From NCBI RefSeq assembly GCF_035582795.1, contig NC_134366.1, forward strand, positions 374,501 through 438,500: a stretch of 64,000 nt of DNA. Reading direction: 5' to 3'. This DNA comes from Mycteria americana (lineage: Eukaryota > Chordata > Aves > Ciconiiformes > Ciconiidae). The notes under the pieces were generated by a model. That model made no database searches. It had not been told where the DNA came from and was given only the letters and a program-made list of their open reading frames with translations. Made by a program: the position numbers and the translations under genes. Of this stretch, positions 13,440-26,050 are shown one piece after another (the stretch's first letter is position 1; each line of letters begins with the position of its first letter).

Positions 13440-14299
13440 ACGACAATTTGGCTAAAAGACCTGAACTAGCTTAGAAACTAGTAATGTCCAAAATACCCAA
13501 CAAAGGGTAAGAAATGGCAAAAAAGAAGAGGAAACAGATGTCAATAAGATCTTGAACACAGGAAGTATCAAAAATTGGTATAGGAAGCTGAAGACTTCAG
13601 GAAAAAAAGTCTTCCAACAATGCTAAGTACAACAGGAAGCAGCTTTGCAAAGACGGTACCTCCACACAGCTCCTGCAGGACAGGCACAGCAAAACATCAC
13701 TGCAGCAGATACCAGAGAGCAGAAGCGGTCCGTCAGTCCTCACACCGATGTCATTAAAGGAGCAGACTGAAATACTCGTAAAGAGTAAACACAAAGACAA
13801 ATGCATAATTCAAAACCATTAGCAAAAAAAATTTTTTTAAAAAAGTCATTAAACCAATATAATTTTAAATCAAAAGGCACAAACAGCTTGAATGTAATGG
13901 TGTTAGAAAGAGTGAGTTCACAGAAAGGATCGCTTTCCTGCTTACGCTAATTTTTAATAAATATTGAAATAACGGAGATATTCAGGAATGACTGAAACAG
14001 AGTGAAGTTACCTCCGTATCCAGAAAAGAAACCACAGACTCCCCCAAGTAACCATCAGCTATCTGGCTTGACATCAATCCCCTACAAAGTAAGGGGAAGG
14101 ATTAAATGGAACCAATTTTCTTTAAAACAGAAATTCAAGTTATAGATCTGATTTCATTCTTCCAGGTGTTTAAAGTGTTGCTGATAAAGACAATTCTGTC
14201 TATATTTTCATGAAGATGTGACTTATTACCATACAATATTCCTATTATAAATTAACACTTTGCAAAGTCATTAATGATAAACGCAATAAGAACTGGCTA
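13440..14299. other. A-rich gene-free stretch
   Basis: AT-rich DNA with many short A-runs on the plus strand. It might include the decayed upstream part of the CR1 copy that begins near 14300, but I could not align it convincingly. No gene seen. Confidence 0.4.
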
Positions 14300-15625
14300 A
14301 AAGACTAGTCTCAGGAAACAGCCAGAGAGGCTTCACGCTAACAGGTACAAGGATATCTAGTGACACTTTGGAGCCATCCTAGTGATGAGGGGAAGCTCCA
14401 GACAACTGGGAAAATGCTCTTGCTGTGCCCGTCCCCAAGACACACAAGGTGGCAAATGTCAGAAACGCCAGGACAGCCAGCTCCGCCCCAGCCCCCGCAA
14501 GGACCATGGAGCACGTGCTTTTGGAGGCCATTCCCAACACCGTGGGTAACCGGGAACCGTCGGTATGGATTTACCATGGCAGATCATCCACAATCAACCC
14601 GACTGCCTCACGAAATGGCTGGGCTGAGGAAACACGGGCTGGACAACCAGAGTGAGGATGGGCAGAAACCGCCTGCACCACCAGGCTGAGGGCAGCAATC
14701 AATGGCTCAATAACCAGCTGCCAGCCAGTACCGAGCAGAGTAGCCTGCGGGTCAATACTGGGCCGATATCATGCCATACCTTCATTGACCACCCACGTAC
14801 ACGACAGAGCGCACCCCCAGCAATCTGCAAATAGCACTAACCCAGGAGGGGCAGGTGGACGTGCCGAACAGAGCCCCAGTGCTCAAGTACCATGATAAAC
14901 TTGGACTGGGTGATGGGAAACCTCATGAAGCTCCGTATGGAGGCATGCAGATGGCTGTGTTTGGGGCAGAAGGACTCCCCTGCGGCAGTGCTGGCTGGGA
15001 AGCTGCTGGCTGACAGCAGCCTGCCGGAGAAGAGCCTGGGGTCAAGGCACACACCAGGTTGAGTACAAGCCAACAGCACGTGCTCACAGCAAGGAAGGCA
15101 GACTGCATCCCAGGTCATGTCAGGAGAAGCATGGTCACCAGACTGAGGGAGTCTATCATGTCTCTCTACTCAACACAGGTGAGGCCGCACCAGTTTGGGG
15201 CTCCCCAGTTCAAGAGGGATGTTGAAAAACTGGTGAGGGTCCAACAGATGGCTACCAAGTGGCGAGGGGCTTCATCTACATGGTGACACTGAGGAGAGGG
15301 GCTTCCTCAATCTGGCAAAGAGGAGGCAAAGGGGCAATCTAAGAGTGGCCTTCAGCTTCAGCTACGTGAAAGATGTAGCTGAACCCTTCTCAGCAACAGC
15401 AGACAGTGCAACAAGGGACAAGAGCCACGTGCTGTGGCTTTGGACCACAGAGACTGAGGATTAGAAAAAACTTCCCCACTAAGGGAGGAGCACCTGCAGA
15501 GACATGATATAATTTCCTTTCTGAAGAGTTTTCTAGACTCAGCCAGAGAAAGCCACAGCCAACACGATCTAGTGTTGGTGAGAGTCTGACTTTGAGTAGG
15601 CTGGACTGAAGACTTCCAGAGATCC
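14300..15625 (+). mobile_element. CR1 LINE, degenerate ORF2 (reverse transcriptase to C-terminus)
   Basis: Plus-strand translations carry CR1 ORF2 pieces in order: RTMEHVLLEAIPNTVGNRE (RT entry region, about 14500), then LTARKADCIPGHVRRSMVTR, SLYSTQVRPHQFGAPQF and VEKLVRVQQMATK (15080-15260). These match CR1 ...[27 protein letters not shown]...[11 protein letters not shown]. The stretch to about 15625 follows the CR1 region after the ORF (ggattagaaaaaacttcccc at about 15459). Many disruptions. Confidence 0.8.
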
Positions 15626-15851
15626 AAACAACACTTCTCTGATGGTATGAACGAACCCGTACCAGACCTGATGCTATTCAATGCTTTCCCTATGCGATGC
15701 AATAATGCAAGTAAAAGTAAGATCATGGTTGAAAAACACCTGGTTGATGCTGTAACTTGGAGAATCTAGGACTAGGATGTGACTGAGTGATCTGAATCAC
15801 TTTGCAAGTTGAGTCCATTCAGCTAACGCACCTTTTTGTACTGCCCACTGC

Positions 15852-15930
15852 AAGGTGTTGTCACCAAGGATTAGCAGCCATCCCCGTAGGAAGGTGTTTT
15901 GACCAAGGGTTACCAGCCATCCCCATAGGA
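15852..15930 (+). repeat. Two-unit ~39 bp tandem duplication
   Basis: aaggtgttgtcaccaaggat... at 15852 and aaggtgttttgaccaagggt... at 15891 are near-identical adjacent copies sharing cagccatcccc and tagga/tagg ends. Confidence 0.85.
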
Positions 15931-16269
15931 TGGGGGCTCAAATCCTGCGAAAGGTTCAAAGGTCCGAGAACATGAGCAGTTCATTAGTCCTCAATGCACT
16001 GCTGAAGCAAAAGAGCTAAATGATCCTCAGATACTTAAAAAGAACAGTCAATAGAGAAAGGTGATGGATTTACAGTAAATGTAACTGTGGTTGAGTCAAA
16101 TAACAGCATGTTGCCTATAGTCTGATTTTTTTTATTTTAAGAACACTGGGTAAGGAAGAGCCATAAAAATTCTTTGAAGGCCTCAATAAATGAACTCACA
16201 GAGAGACATTTAACGAGCATTATGTGATTAACTTTCCAAAAAGAACGTCAAGAGGTAATTGATTATAAA

Positions 16270-16740
16270 GTAAAAGTAAACTTTTCAGGGAATAATGTTC
16301 AGGTAACAAAGTTTTATTAGTCCAATCTAAAGAAAAAAAGTAAAAAAAAATGAAGCTTTAAACCAGATTAATGCAAATTAGAAATTAAATGCTAACTATT
16401 AGTAGCTAGAGGAGTTAACAACTGGAACAACCATCTGAAGGAAACGGTGGATTGGGCACCGTTGCCATGTGTTGCCCAGGGAGAGTGTGGAACCCCCATC
16501 CCTGGAGGTTTTCAAGACCTTTTCAGCTGGACAAAGCCCTTCACAAGCTGCTCGGACGGCAATGCTGGCCTCGCGTTGAGCAGGACGTTGCACTAGAGAC
16601 CTTCCAAGGTCCCCTCCAACAGGGACGGTTCTGCCATTCTCCACCTCTTGATGTTTTTCAGTCCGACCTACACGTTTGTCTGGGAAATGCTTCAGCCAAA
16701 CAATTTATTAAGCTAAATAGTGGGGTAATAACACAAATTT
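16270..16740 (+). mobile_element. Old CR1 LINE 3' region interrupted by a younger CR1
   Basis: The left part (ggagttaacaactggaacaa, gaaggaaacggtggatt, to about 16453) and the right part (ctccacctcttgatgttttt, cagtccgacct, aatgcttcagccaaacaa, to about 16740) are consecutive in the old CR1 3' sequence. The ~185 bp between them is a separate CR1 tail, so the old copy was split by insertion. Confidence 0.65.
16454..16638 (+). mobile_element. Younger CR1 3' fragment nested in the old CR1
   Basis: gttgcccagggagagtgtgg, then catccctggaggttttcaag, gacaaagcccttcacaagct and ccttccaaggtcccctccaa form a standard short CR1 tail. It sits inside an older CR1 in the same orientation; the termini are approximate. 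Confidence 0.8.
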
Positions 16741-17365
16741 TATTAGTTCACAATACACAGCAAAATAATTGAACAGACATTCCAGTATGAAATTCTGTGT
16801 TTAAAAAACAAAACCCACAAAACCCAGTTGACTGAGCTCAACATACTTTTAGGCATTTTCTCCTCACAAGAATACACTTTAGTATCACCCCTCTCAGCTG
16901 CTCAGCCCTCGCCTCTCACCATCACGATTTCCTCGTGATTTCCTTTTCCCTTCCATCACAAGCTCACTGAACATCTCATCGCAGCCACATTGCACAATCC
17001 TCTCTCCAACAACCCACTTTCAAGCCTGGGCTCCCAAGCAGAAGGGGTTGGGCAGATTCTCCCACACCCATTTCTTACTTGCACCAGGCCACACGCCATT
17101 TTGTCCTCCAATTTTATCTTAGACTCTCTCCAACTTGATTTCCACATCTTACAGTCTACCAAAGCATCCTTCACCGAATCCTCTGAAGAAAGCTGTCAGG
17201 AGGAGGCAGAGCAGAAAAAAGACTGTCCACAAGTTCCTATGATGTTTATAGTTTGCTGTCCTTCCTCCGATACAAGAAACTCCACCAAGGCAGATGTTAC
17301 TAAACTCCATACGCAAGATCTTACTGGAGGCAAATCCACAAGGAAAAAAAAAAAAAAAAAAAAAA
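16741..17365 (+). other. Gene-free stretch ending in a 22-A tract
   Basis: No gene recognised. A run of 22 A (17344-17365) lies immediately before sequence assignable to the next CR1 copy. Confidence 0.5.
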
Positions 17366-17369
17366 GAGA

Positions 17370-20265
17370 GATTACAGAAAGCTGGCAGGTCCTCAAAGCA
17401 ATGGTGCTAATGGCACAAACAGAAATTATACCGGTGCAAAGGAATAACAAGCGTGGTAGGAGACCAATTTGGCTAACTCACATGAGCTCCTTATTGGTCT
17501 CAGGCACAGGAAGGCATGCATGTGGAAAGTGGAAATTAGGTCAGATTAATAAGGATAAACACAAAAGGGTGGCATCAGCACCACAGACTGAACTACAAAC
17601 AGCTACGCAAAGAGGTGACTAGCAACAAACAGCAAAGAAGCAATTCTCATGTACATCAGTAATCAATGTAACAACATGAAAAAGATTGGTCTGTTAGTGG
17701 ATAGAAAAAGCAATTGAGAAATGACAGTGAGTGTTTTATGCCTTTTTGCATAAGTCTTCACTATAAACAGCAAAGAGGTGCCTAGCACAAAAAGTAATGG
17801 CCAAAGAATATACCTAAGTTTTCAGTAAAAAAATGCAATGTCAGATTTTGATTAACTTGACCCTGGAATGCTTAATTGCCTGGAGCAAGCTCGGGAGAGC
17901 TCAAGCCCTGAGAGCTTTCGGCTGATGGAAGGCAACTGCACTGAAGAAGGCAAGAGTAGCACCCACCTTTAAAAACACACAAATAGAGAAGCTAAGAACT
18001 CACAGATCACTCTGATTTGAAACATTAAAAAAAAGCAGCAACAGCAACAACCTGTAAGTCCCTGGAAGACAAGGCAAGCATCAGTACGTATGGATTTATT
18101 AGGAACAAACGGTGTCTAACCAACATCAGTTCCTTTTGCAATGGGGTAACAGACCTCCAGCACAGCAGAGAAGCAGATGTTAAGCATCATGCATTGAGTA
18201 ATGCTTCTGACTGTTTCACATGGTATTTTCAAAATTAATTTAAGGAAGGATAAACCTACTATAGGCTCAGAACAACACTGATTTGATAACTATTCTGAGA
18301 ATATTTATCGAAGATAACCACACAAATTGAAATGAGTATCAACTTGGATTGGGCAAGGTTTCTCCTAGGTTCAGCTCTGTTCAATATTCTTATGAATCAA
18401 CCAGATTTTGAAACAACCGGGAGAAAGTATGCTTATTAAAATTGCAGATGGCATGAAACTGAGAGTGACTGCAAGGATTAGAATCCTAAATGGCTTTGTC
18501 AAATTGGAGAAATTGTCTAAAAAGGATTAAATTCCAAAGGGGCAGTTGTCAGGGTCTACACTTACACAGCATTAATCATTTGCCCAAGAACACGACAGAG
18601 AGCTGCAGAACAGTTAGCAACTCTTCAGAAAAGGATCTGGGGGTCAAAGTGGATCACAAACCAACAGGAGTCAGCAACACCGTATTTCTGAGAAAAGGCA
18701 ACCACTGTGTTGAACCATATGAACAGAGACAGGCTTGCAGAAATCCTGCTTTGTGCTTTTCCCAGCACTGGCTGAGTGCTGCATCCAGCCTTGGGTACCA
18801 CCTTTCAAGGGGGATGTGACCAAGGGGAGAGAGTCCAGAGGAGCATAAAGATGAACAGAGGACCAGAAAATGTCACAGACAAAGACCTGAAGTTATTAAG
18901 CCTAAAGAGGAGGATTCTTCTACAGTTTTCAAGTATGGAAAGAGGCTGCTGCAAAAAGGAAAGGAACAATCTGTTCCCTTTGTCCTCCGTAAGTGGCTGA
19001 AATTGGGAACAAAAAAGATTCAGATTAAACTTCCTAAGGAAAAGGACAGTTAAACACTGGAAGATTTCACAGAATCCTAGAATGGTTTGGGTTGGAAGGG
19101 ACCTTCAAAGGTCACCCAGTCCAACCCCCCTGCCACGGGCAGGGACATCTTTCACTAGATCAGGCTGCTCACAGCCCCGTCCAACCTGGCCTTGAACACT
19201 TCCAGGGATGAGGCATCTGCAGCTTCTCTGGGCAACCTGTGCCAGTGTCTCACCAACATTTCTTCCGTATGTCCAATCTAAACCTACCGTCTTTCAGTTT
19301 AAAAGCATTGCCCCTTGTCCTGTCACTACAGGCCTTGGTAAAAAGTCTGTCCCCGTCTTTCTCATAAGCCCCGTTTAAGTATTGAAAGGCCGCAATAAGG
19401 TCTCCCTGGAGCCTTCTCTTCTCCAGGCTGAACAACCCCAACTCTCTCAGCCTGTCCTCACAGGAGAGGTGTTCCAGCCCTCTGACCATTTTCGTGGCCT
19501 CCTCTGGACCCGCTCCAACAGGTCCATGTCCTTCTTGTACTGTGGACCCCACGGCTGGACGCAGTGCCCCGGGGGGGTCTCACAAGAGCAGAGTAGAGAG
19601 GAAGAATCCCCTCCCTTGACCTGCTGGCCACACTTCTTTTGATGAAGCCCAGGATACAACTGGCTTTCTGGGCTGCAAGCACACATTGCCAGCTCATGTC
19701 CAGCTTTTCGTCTACCAATATCCCCAAGTCCTTCTCTGCAGAGCAGCTCTCAATCCATCCATCCCCCAGCCTGTACTGGTACTGGTGATTGCCCTGACCC
19801 AGGTGCAGGACCTTGTTGAACTTCATGAGGTTCACATGGGCCCACTCCTCCAGCCTGTCAGGGTCCCTCTGGGTGGCATCCCTTCCCTCTAGCCTATCAA
19901 CTGCACCACTTGGCTTGATGTCATCTGCAAACGTGCTGAGGGTGCACTCCATCCCCACTATCTATGTCGTTAATAAAGATATTGAACAGTACCGGTCCCA
20001 GTACAGACCCTGGAGGAACACCACTCATTAGTGGTTTCCATTTGGACATTGAGCCGTTGACTGTAACTCTTTGGATGTGGCCATCCAGTCAATTCCTTAC
20101 CAACCTAACAGTCCGTCCATCAAATCCATCTCTCTCCAATCTCTCTCCAGTCTCCTGGGAAGGCTTCAGATGTACTGTCACTGACAGTCTTTTAAAAACT
20201 GGTTAGAGAAACATTTCTCAGCAAGGACAGACATCTTGACCCTACGCAGGAAGGTGGGTAAATGA
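17370..20265 (+). mobile_element. Long old CR1 LINE, split by a minus-strand CR1
   Basis: From about 17385 the plus strand tracks an old CR1 ORF2, e.g. attacagaaagctggcaggt and gaccaatttggctaactcac. The translation near 18610-18800 includes TSEKDLGVKVDHKP. Near 18985-19060 come 3' remnants (cttcctaaggaaaaggacag, taaacactggaa). The expected continuation, ctgggaaggcttcagatg then ttttaaaaactggttagaga and gtgggtaaatgatctcc, appears only after 20140. The 19066-20140 interval is a later insertion. No intact ORF. Confidence 0.75.
19066..20140 (-). mobile_element. CR1 LINE (~1.07 kb) inserted into older CR1
   Basis: The 3' end (plus-strand view acagaatcctagaatggttt) is at 19066 and the element runs leftward in its own sense. 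Minus-strand frames encode CR1 ORF2: [11 protein letters not shown] with the RT FADD box, EEWAHVNLMKFNK, RYQYRLGD-like text, [64 protein letters not shown] and [20 protein letters not shown]. 5'-truncated with a few frame breaks, and clearly younger than the CR1 that flanks it. Confidence 0.93.
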
Positions 20266-20289
20266 TCTCCCATTGCCCTTTCGCATCTC

Positions 20290-21625
20290 ACTGGGGGATT
20301 GCACAAGGTTGTTCCTGCCTCACATGCAGATTCTGGGCTCTTCTGGACCCTGCCAGCTACTCCTTCAGGAACCTAACCGGCCATGACACCTTGTCCTCGT
20401 TGGTCCCAGCAATTCTTTTACTCTCTTTGTTCTCCTGCTAGTTCTCTACTGCTTCTTTCACCAGCCTCAAAAAGATCGTCCTCATCTGCCACCTTCAGTT
20501 TTGCTAGGTGTTTCAGGAGTTTCACATGGCTCTGCCCATAGCACCTTCTTTTCTCCCTTCATGCTTCTTCTAGCTAGCCTTATGTTTTAATTTAATACCA
20601 TCTCTCAGCTCTATGCTGATGATTCATAGTTCTGCCTTTCTATTCCTGGACTGTCTCCTGTCCAAAATGAAGTCTCAGCTTATTTTCCCCTCCAGCATTT
20701 CAAGTGTGTACCCACAAGCCCAAGCTCAACATGATTAAAGAGAGCTGTTACTAATCCCAGCTTTGTCCCCTCTTCCTCCAAGCCCTTGCTGCTCGATGCC
20801 TGGGGACATCACTTAGATCCTGTCTGTGAGTTAAGGACACAATTCAGACAGGGAACAGAGTTCATGGACCTAACTCTCCTCTCCATATCCTGGTTGTCCC
20901 TAAACCCCTACAGATCTACACAAGTTACAGTCCCTGAAATACAGCCTTTATCACCTGGCCACACAGTCAAAGGCCCCAGGCTTCCACTCTACATCAATCA
21001 CTCTTGCACCCTTCCCCCCAAAATTGTCTATAACACATAAAATCGTGCCTCATCCATATTCAGTCAGAATGCTGCTGCTAAAATTATTTTCCTAACCTCT
21101 CTTTCTTAAGCAGGCCAACCCTCCCTTTGAATCCCCCCTCCGGGTCCTCCTCTTCTGTCACGTCAACTGCAAGCTGCTTGTCTTCACCCTCCCAAACTAC
21201 TCATACGTTAACAACTATCCTTCCCTCGCTGCTGAAGAGCTGACTCTTCTCCCTCCCAAACTATGACAGCAATCTCCACTTCCCAGCTGCTAAATTTCAA
21301 GCAAACACCTCTCTATTTTCTCCCATTTGTACTTCATGTTTGAAAAGAGCTCTCTGTAAACAACCTGAAATCCGCTTTATTATCCTCTCTCAAATCACCC
21401 CTTAAAGCTCTCCTGTGCCTCTGTACTCACCAGAAACATCAAAACCAACACAGGTTAGATGACTGCCATGTTAAGGCCATGTCAGCGATGCAGCCCATGC
21501 TGTCCCTCTGTCTCTGTGAGCTCCCCACTTGCTCATCAGCATCTGCCTCTCATTTTTAAATAAACTACAAGACCTCTGCGGCAGGGCTCTCTTTGTCATG
21601 TGTTTTCACAGCATCTTCTGCAGGA
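20290..21625 (+). mobile_element. L2-like LINE, degenerate reverse-transcriptase and C-terminal part
   Basis: In one plus-strand frame LYADD (RT catalytic box, codons at 20609-20623) and, about 440 bp on, SQNAAAKIIF (21062-21091) recall the L2-type YHCYADDTQLY and LVQNAAARLL motifs. Both lie in the same frame although stops intervene. The end (aataaactacaagacctctg, cggcaggg, about 21560) resembles the LINE 3' motif attgtaagctc...ggcaggg. It is strongly decayed, and family assignment rests on these motifs only. Confidence 0.5.
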
Positions 21626-24460
21626 GGAACCTGATCAGAGAAGGCTCCAAGGCGTGACTGTAATGAAACAAACAGTAACAGAAGCAGCAGACTCACAGCT
21701 CACCGTTCCCAAACAGAAGCGCCACAGTGCTTTCGACCCTGCAGCACCCATCACCCGCCAGGAACAGCACCAGCCTCGGCCACTCGCCCGCCGGCCAGCA
21801 GCACTGCTTCCTTCACCGATTTGCGCTCCGTTCACCTCCATGCATTCACCCGCAGACTGGGGAAGGGACGTGCGCTCACTAGAGGCTGATCTGAAGGTCA
21901 AAACCCTTTTCATTAAGCACAGGAGTCACTGCTGGGCTAAATATCAAAAGCTGTCCAAAAAACAACAGCAGGAGGCAAGTGAGCAACAAACACGCTACAG
22001 GGAGCAAGTGTCAGGGGCTGACAGCCCACGTTATCCATGGCAGCAAGTTGAGACCTGAGATGACAAACCCGAAGCCAGTGGCTCCCAACCCTCCAGGACT
22101 ACAGCCTCAGCGCGACAAGACCAGGATTTCGGACGCAGCAGCCAGCAACCAGTTAGCTGTAACTGAGGCACAGTGCTCTCGATGACTGAGTGGATTTCAT
22201 CACCACGCAGATCACATGGAAAGAACAGCATCTCACACATAACCCCGGGCAAGAGCTTCCAGAGTGACTCACGCAAGCCAGAGGTTCCAGTGCCGAGATG
22301 CAGCCCCACGGCAGTGAGCCACTGAGGACAGATGCAAACGCCCCTTTCGCTCTGTGTGGCACGAGCTGGGTCACTCTGCTCTGTCTAGGCATCTCTTTTC
22401 TTGGGATTTGTGGGAATTCAGAAACAGCACAGGTTTGCCAGGTTTTGCTGAAACTGGACAGCAGGTCTGAAAGTTACTGGGGCAGGAGAGGCAAGCAGAC
22501 ACAGAAAGAGGTCTTAATCATACAAACCTCCTTTCAATAGGGAAGCAGGCTAAAACTATCTTGATTTTTAGCCTTCCTGCCTCAGAAGGCTCCTTGCTCT
22601 CACTACAATACTTCACAAAATCCACCTGAATAGGCACACTCCAGCTTCAGTGCTGCTAGTGATGCCCAGAGCATTGCAGGAGGAGGCAGAAGGAAATAAG
22701 ACCACAGTTGCCTTTTTCCATACAGGCCACTGTAGGCAGAAATAAAACAGACGTGGTTTGTTCACGCCATGCAGCTGCTATACAGAAGGCTCTGCCTCGC
22801 AGAAAGTCCTGGAGGAGGATTAAAAAAAAAAAATCAGATGCCAAAGTAGGAAGGTGGGATCACGAAGGGAAAAGGACTCCTGCCCAGCGAGGGATGCAAC
22901 AGAAGCATGATGGTATTACCGAGGTGCTCGTCAAGGTTAAAAGCTCTGATCATAGGCACGTTGCTGGGGCAGCTCTTGTATCCCTCAGTTTCTAGTAGTT
23001 AGGCTTTTGCAGCAGCCCTTCAGACCCTTGCGGCTTCTTTGGAACTCATGGCCATCGCCCACACCCCTCTTGCATTCACCGCCAGCTAAGAGCGTGCCTG
23101 GCATTGTAGCTCAAGGGCTGCCACCCCATTGCCCAGGGGCACAGGAACACCCAGTCTTCCCCAGGGTCTACTTCTGATGAGGAGAGAAGGTGGGACCCAT
23201 TTCACGTCAGCCAGCCCATCTGGAAACACAGTTTAAGGTCCAGACTAGACATAATTTAAACCTAGTTTGGCCACCCAAATCAACCAAAAGTGCTATCACC
23301 AGCTTTGAACAGCCAGCCTGGATGCACACATGCCTTTAATCCTCATCTTGGTGAAACTCCAGAGGAGGCAAGAGCCCAGCGCTGCCCAAGACTTGAAGAT
23401 CTCTGCACGGAAAGCGGACGCGCTCCGTCAGGAGCTCTAGGAAACCTCCTGAAAGCAGATGGCAAGACTGACTATTCACAGACCAATTGCCAAAAACTAA
23501 CCACACTCGAATTTCTCCTACTGGGTCCTCACCAGGCAAACCCCCAGCCACTCCAGCCCAAGCACAGAAGGAAAGCACAAGCAACAGTCCCGGCCACAAA
23601 CCGAGGCCTTGCCCTGCACTGGACAGAGAGGCAGCTCCCAGGGACAGGGTTGCCACAGCCGTCCCTATTCCGACAGAGGCCCAGGCAGCTGCCGGTCAGC
23701 GGGACGTCGCTGCCTGGAGCGCCAGTCAGGTGCAGAACTGTCCCTAAACAAGCAAAAGACTCTGCGCAACCAAACTGTGAAACTCCCTGCTGGGAGAAAT
23801 CGCGAGAGCTACGAGTTGATGCTGGGTCAAGGAAGACTGAACAAGCCAAGGGAAGAGAGCCATCAAGGACTAAACAACACACAGAAACCACACCGAGCTC
23901 AGGAAGACCTGCCGATGTCTGGCAAAACACTCAGAGAAAGCATCCCTTAAACAGGGGCTGGGTCCTACACTCCTCCCCAGGCATTTGACTTGTGCTGCCA
24001 TCACGGTCAGGATATTTCGTAAGCCATCTCGCACAAGCTCAGAATCAGCAAAATACAGGTCCATTTTGCCTTCCCCCCCAGCCCTGACTACGCATTGCCA
24101 CCTCCTCGCCTGCGCCCACACTTGCATTCACGCGGTCGCACCGTGAGCCCGGCGAGCAGCTGAAAACTGATCCAACCAAACCCCAATGCAAAGCTCAGCT
24201 TCTAACAGAGCAGTTCCCTGATCGAGCTCTCCACACAGCAACCAGCGCTGGCAAGAGGGAGGGTAGGCAAGGAGCTGCCAGGTGGGAAGAGCCCCATGGT
24301 TCCTTCTAGCAGCAACCACACTTGTGTTGGATTGAGGTAACTGTGAAACTGCAGCCACAGAAATCTCCAATGCTCTGGCTGAGGCCACATCCAAATCCCA
24401 TTCTTTCCTTGAGGCATACCTCCACGTCCCCATCTTTTCCTCTTTAGCCACAATGTCAGA
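21626..24460. other. Gene-free intronic stretch
   Basis: Moderate-GC DNA with overlapping ORFs (the longest about 230 codons at 23290-23988) showing no known domain. There is an A-run at about 22821-22830. No repeat family recognised. Confidence 0.45.
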
Positions 24461-24469
24461 GTTCTTGCC

Positions 24470-24735
24470 CCCGCAGCGCCAGAAACCTTCTCTTCCCTCA
24501 CCACGACACCTGCAACTTCATCCTACTCAGTCTTCAGCTATCAAGATCATCCTCCACTCTCTCTGCTCCAGCTTCATCATCTCTCCCAACTCCTGTCAAT
24601 CACAGCATCAAGCAATTTCGTTTTCTGACTCTTCCACAAGACCTTGTTCTTGAGTTGTAAGCTCTACAAGGTAAGAACTGCATCTGGCAAAGGTGGCTCC
24701 AGATGATTGGGGCCACAATATAAAAACAGGATGTA
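24470..24735 (+). mobile_element. Possible L2-like LINE 3' tail
   Basis: gagttgtaagctctacaagg, taagaactgcatctggcaaa and gattggggccacaatataaa resemble the same 3' motif as the element ending near 21625. Pyrimidine-rich text precedes it. Weak call. Confidence 0.3.
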
Positions 24736-25629
24736 TTTGTCCAAGTGTGCTACAGGCCTCCTCCAGCCGTGTTTCTGCTCTGCCCGTCACTCCCACGGGG
24801 CCAAGGTCTCCCCTCGCACCAGGACCTGGTCCAGGACTCTCCCCACACAGATCTTTCTGCTCATGCCACTCACGCCAGGCTTTGGCTCTGGGAGACGCTG
24901 AGCAGCGTCAGCCCTGCCGACTCCTCTGCCAGGCGCTGTGTTAGAGGACCCAGGGCTTTTCCTTGCTAGCACGTAAGGCGGCTCGAGAAGCACTTCCAAG
25001 TACCCTCAGGAGTCTCTCCTGGGAGTCTTTGCCCTGAGACCCCAGCACCCCCCATCCAAACAAAATAGAGCGTGTGATCAGAACATTTGCCCAATCTCTC
25101 ATTTTTGGGTTCTTTTAACCACCTTTGCACTTAATTTCCAGCAAAGCTTGAGACTACAGTGACAGAGGAGCCCTGCCCCGGCCCGCAGAAGGGGCAGCAC
25201 AGCAGAAGACATGCAGCCGCCCGGGATGCCCGGCTCCAGCCCCGGGAGCAGAGATGCACCGATGGCTCTGAAGTTTGCTGCTCTTGGAGGAGACGGAGCA
25301 CAGCTACTCCCACCGCACCCTGCCACCGTTCCCTGTGGTTTCCAAGCCTTTGGGAACTTACAGGCACACATAAACAGGGCAATTCTGCAGAGGTCATGGA
25401 ATTAGCAGGAAAAAGCTAGCTAAGCAGAACACTCTCCTTCCCAAAGGGTGTAATTTACTTGAGGCTGATTCAGCTGAGCAAGGACATGCCAGCGAACCCT
25501 GAGCGCTGCCTGGCAGCACGGGGCTCCCCAGGACTGAGACAGGATGGTGGGAGGACTCCAGTGAGCTTCGTTCTTATCTTCCTCAAGAAGATACTGCATC
25601 AATGGCAACTCCTGTCTCAGATTTATGCT

Positions 25630-26050
25630 TTGTGAATCAGAGCATCAGGAACCAGTTTCAAAAGACCTTGGAAGAGGATGCAGAATAGAGCTGTAAAACT
25701 TATGCTGGAACTGAATAAAATGACAAGGTCCAGCCAGTTTAACTCATCAGAAAAAGAGACAGAAAAGTGTCCTCATTAATTGGTACAAGCGGCTTTAAAC
25801 ACAAAAATACCCAGTATCAAAGGACTAGTTACTCTTAGAGAGAAATGCAAAAAAAAATCCAGGATGTTGGAGATGCCTATTGAAAAAAAATACACTTATT
25901 ATTAAAAGCGAGATGGCTAATAATGGAGAAAAACTCCTAAGGTTGCAAGGCCCTAGACTGCAACCGTATCTCAAAGATATGCCTTAGCCAGATGCCTTGT
26001 ATTTAGCTGATTGGGAAAAGGCTAAAATCCTGGGATGAAAGTGTTCGTAC
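25630..26050 (+). mobile_element. Old CR1 LINE 3' region (degenerate)
   Basis: Fragments such as gaggatgcagaatagagctg, gccagtttaactcatcagaa and tctcaaagatatgccttagc occur in the order expected for the old CR1 3' region also seen at 51220-51540. Very diverged; boundaries uncertain. Confidence 0.4.
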
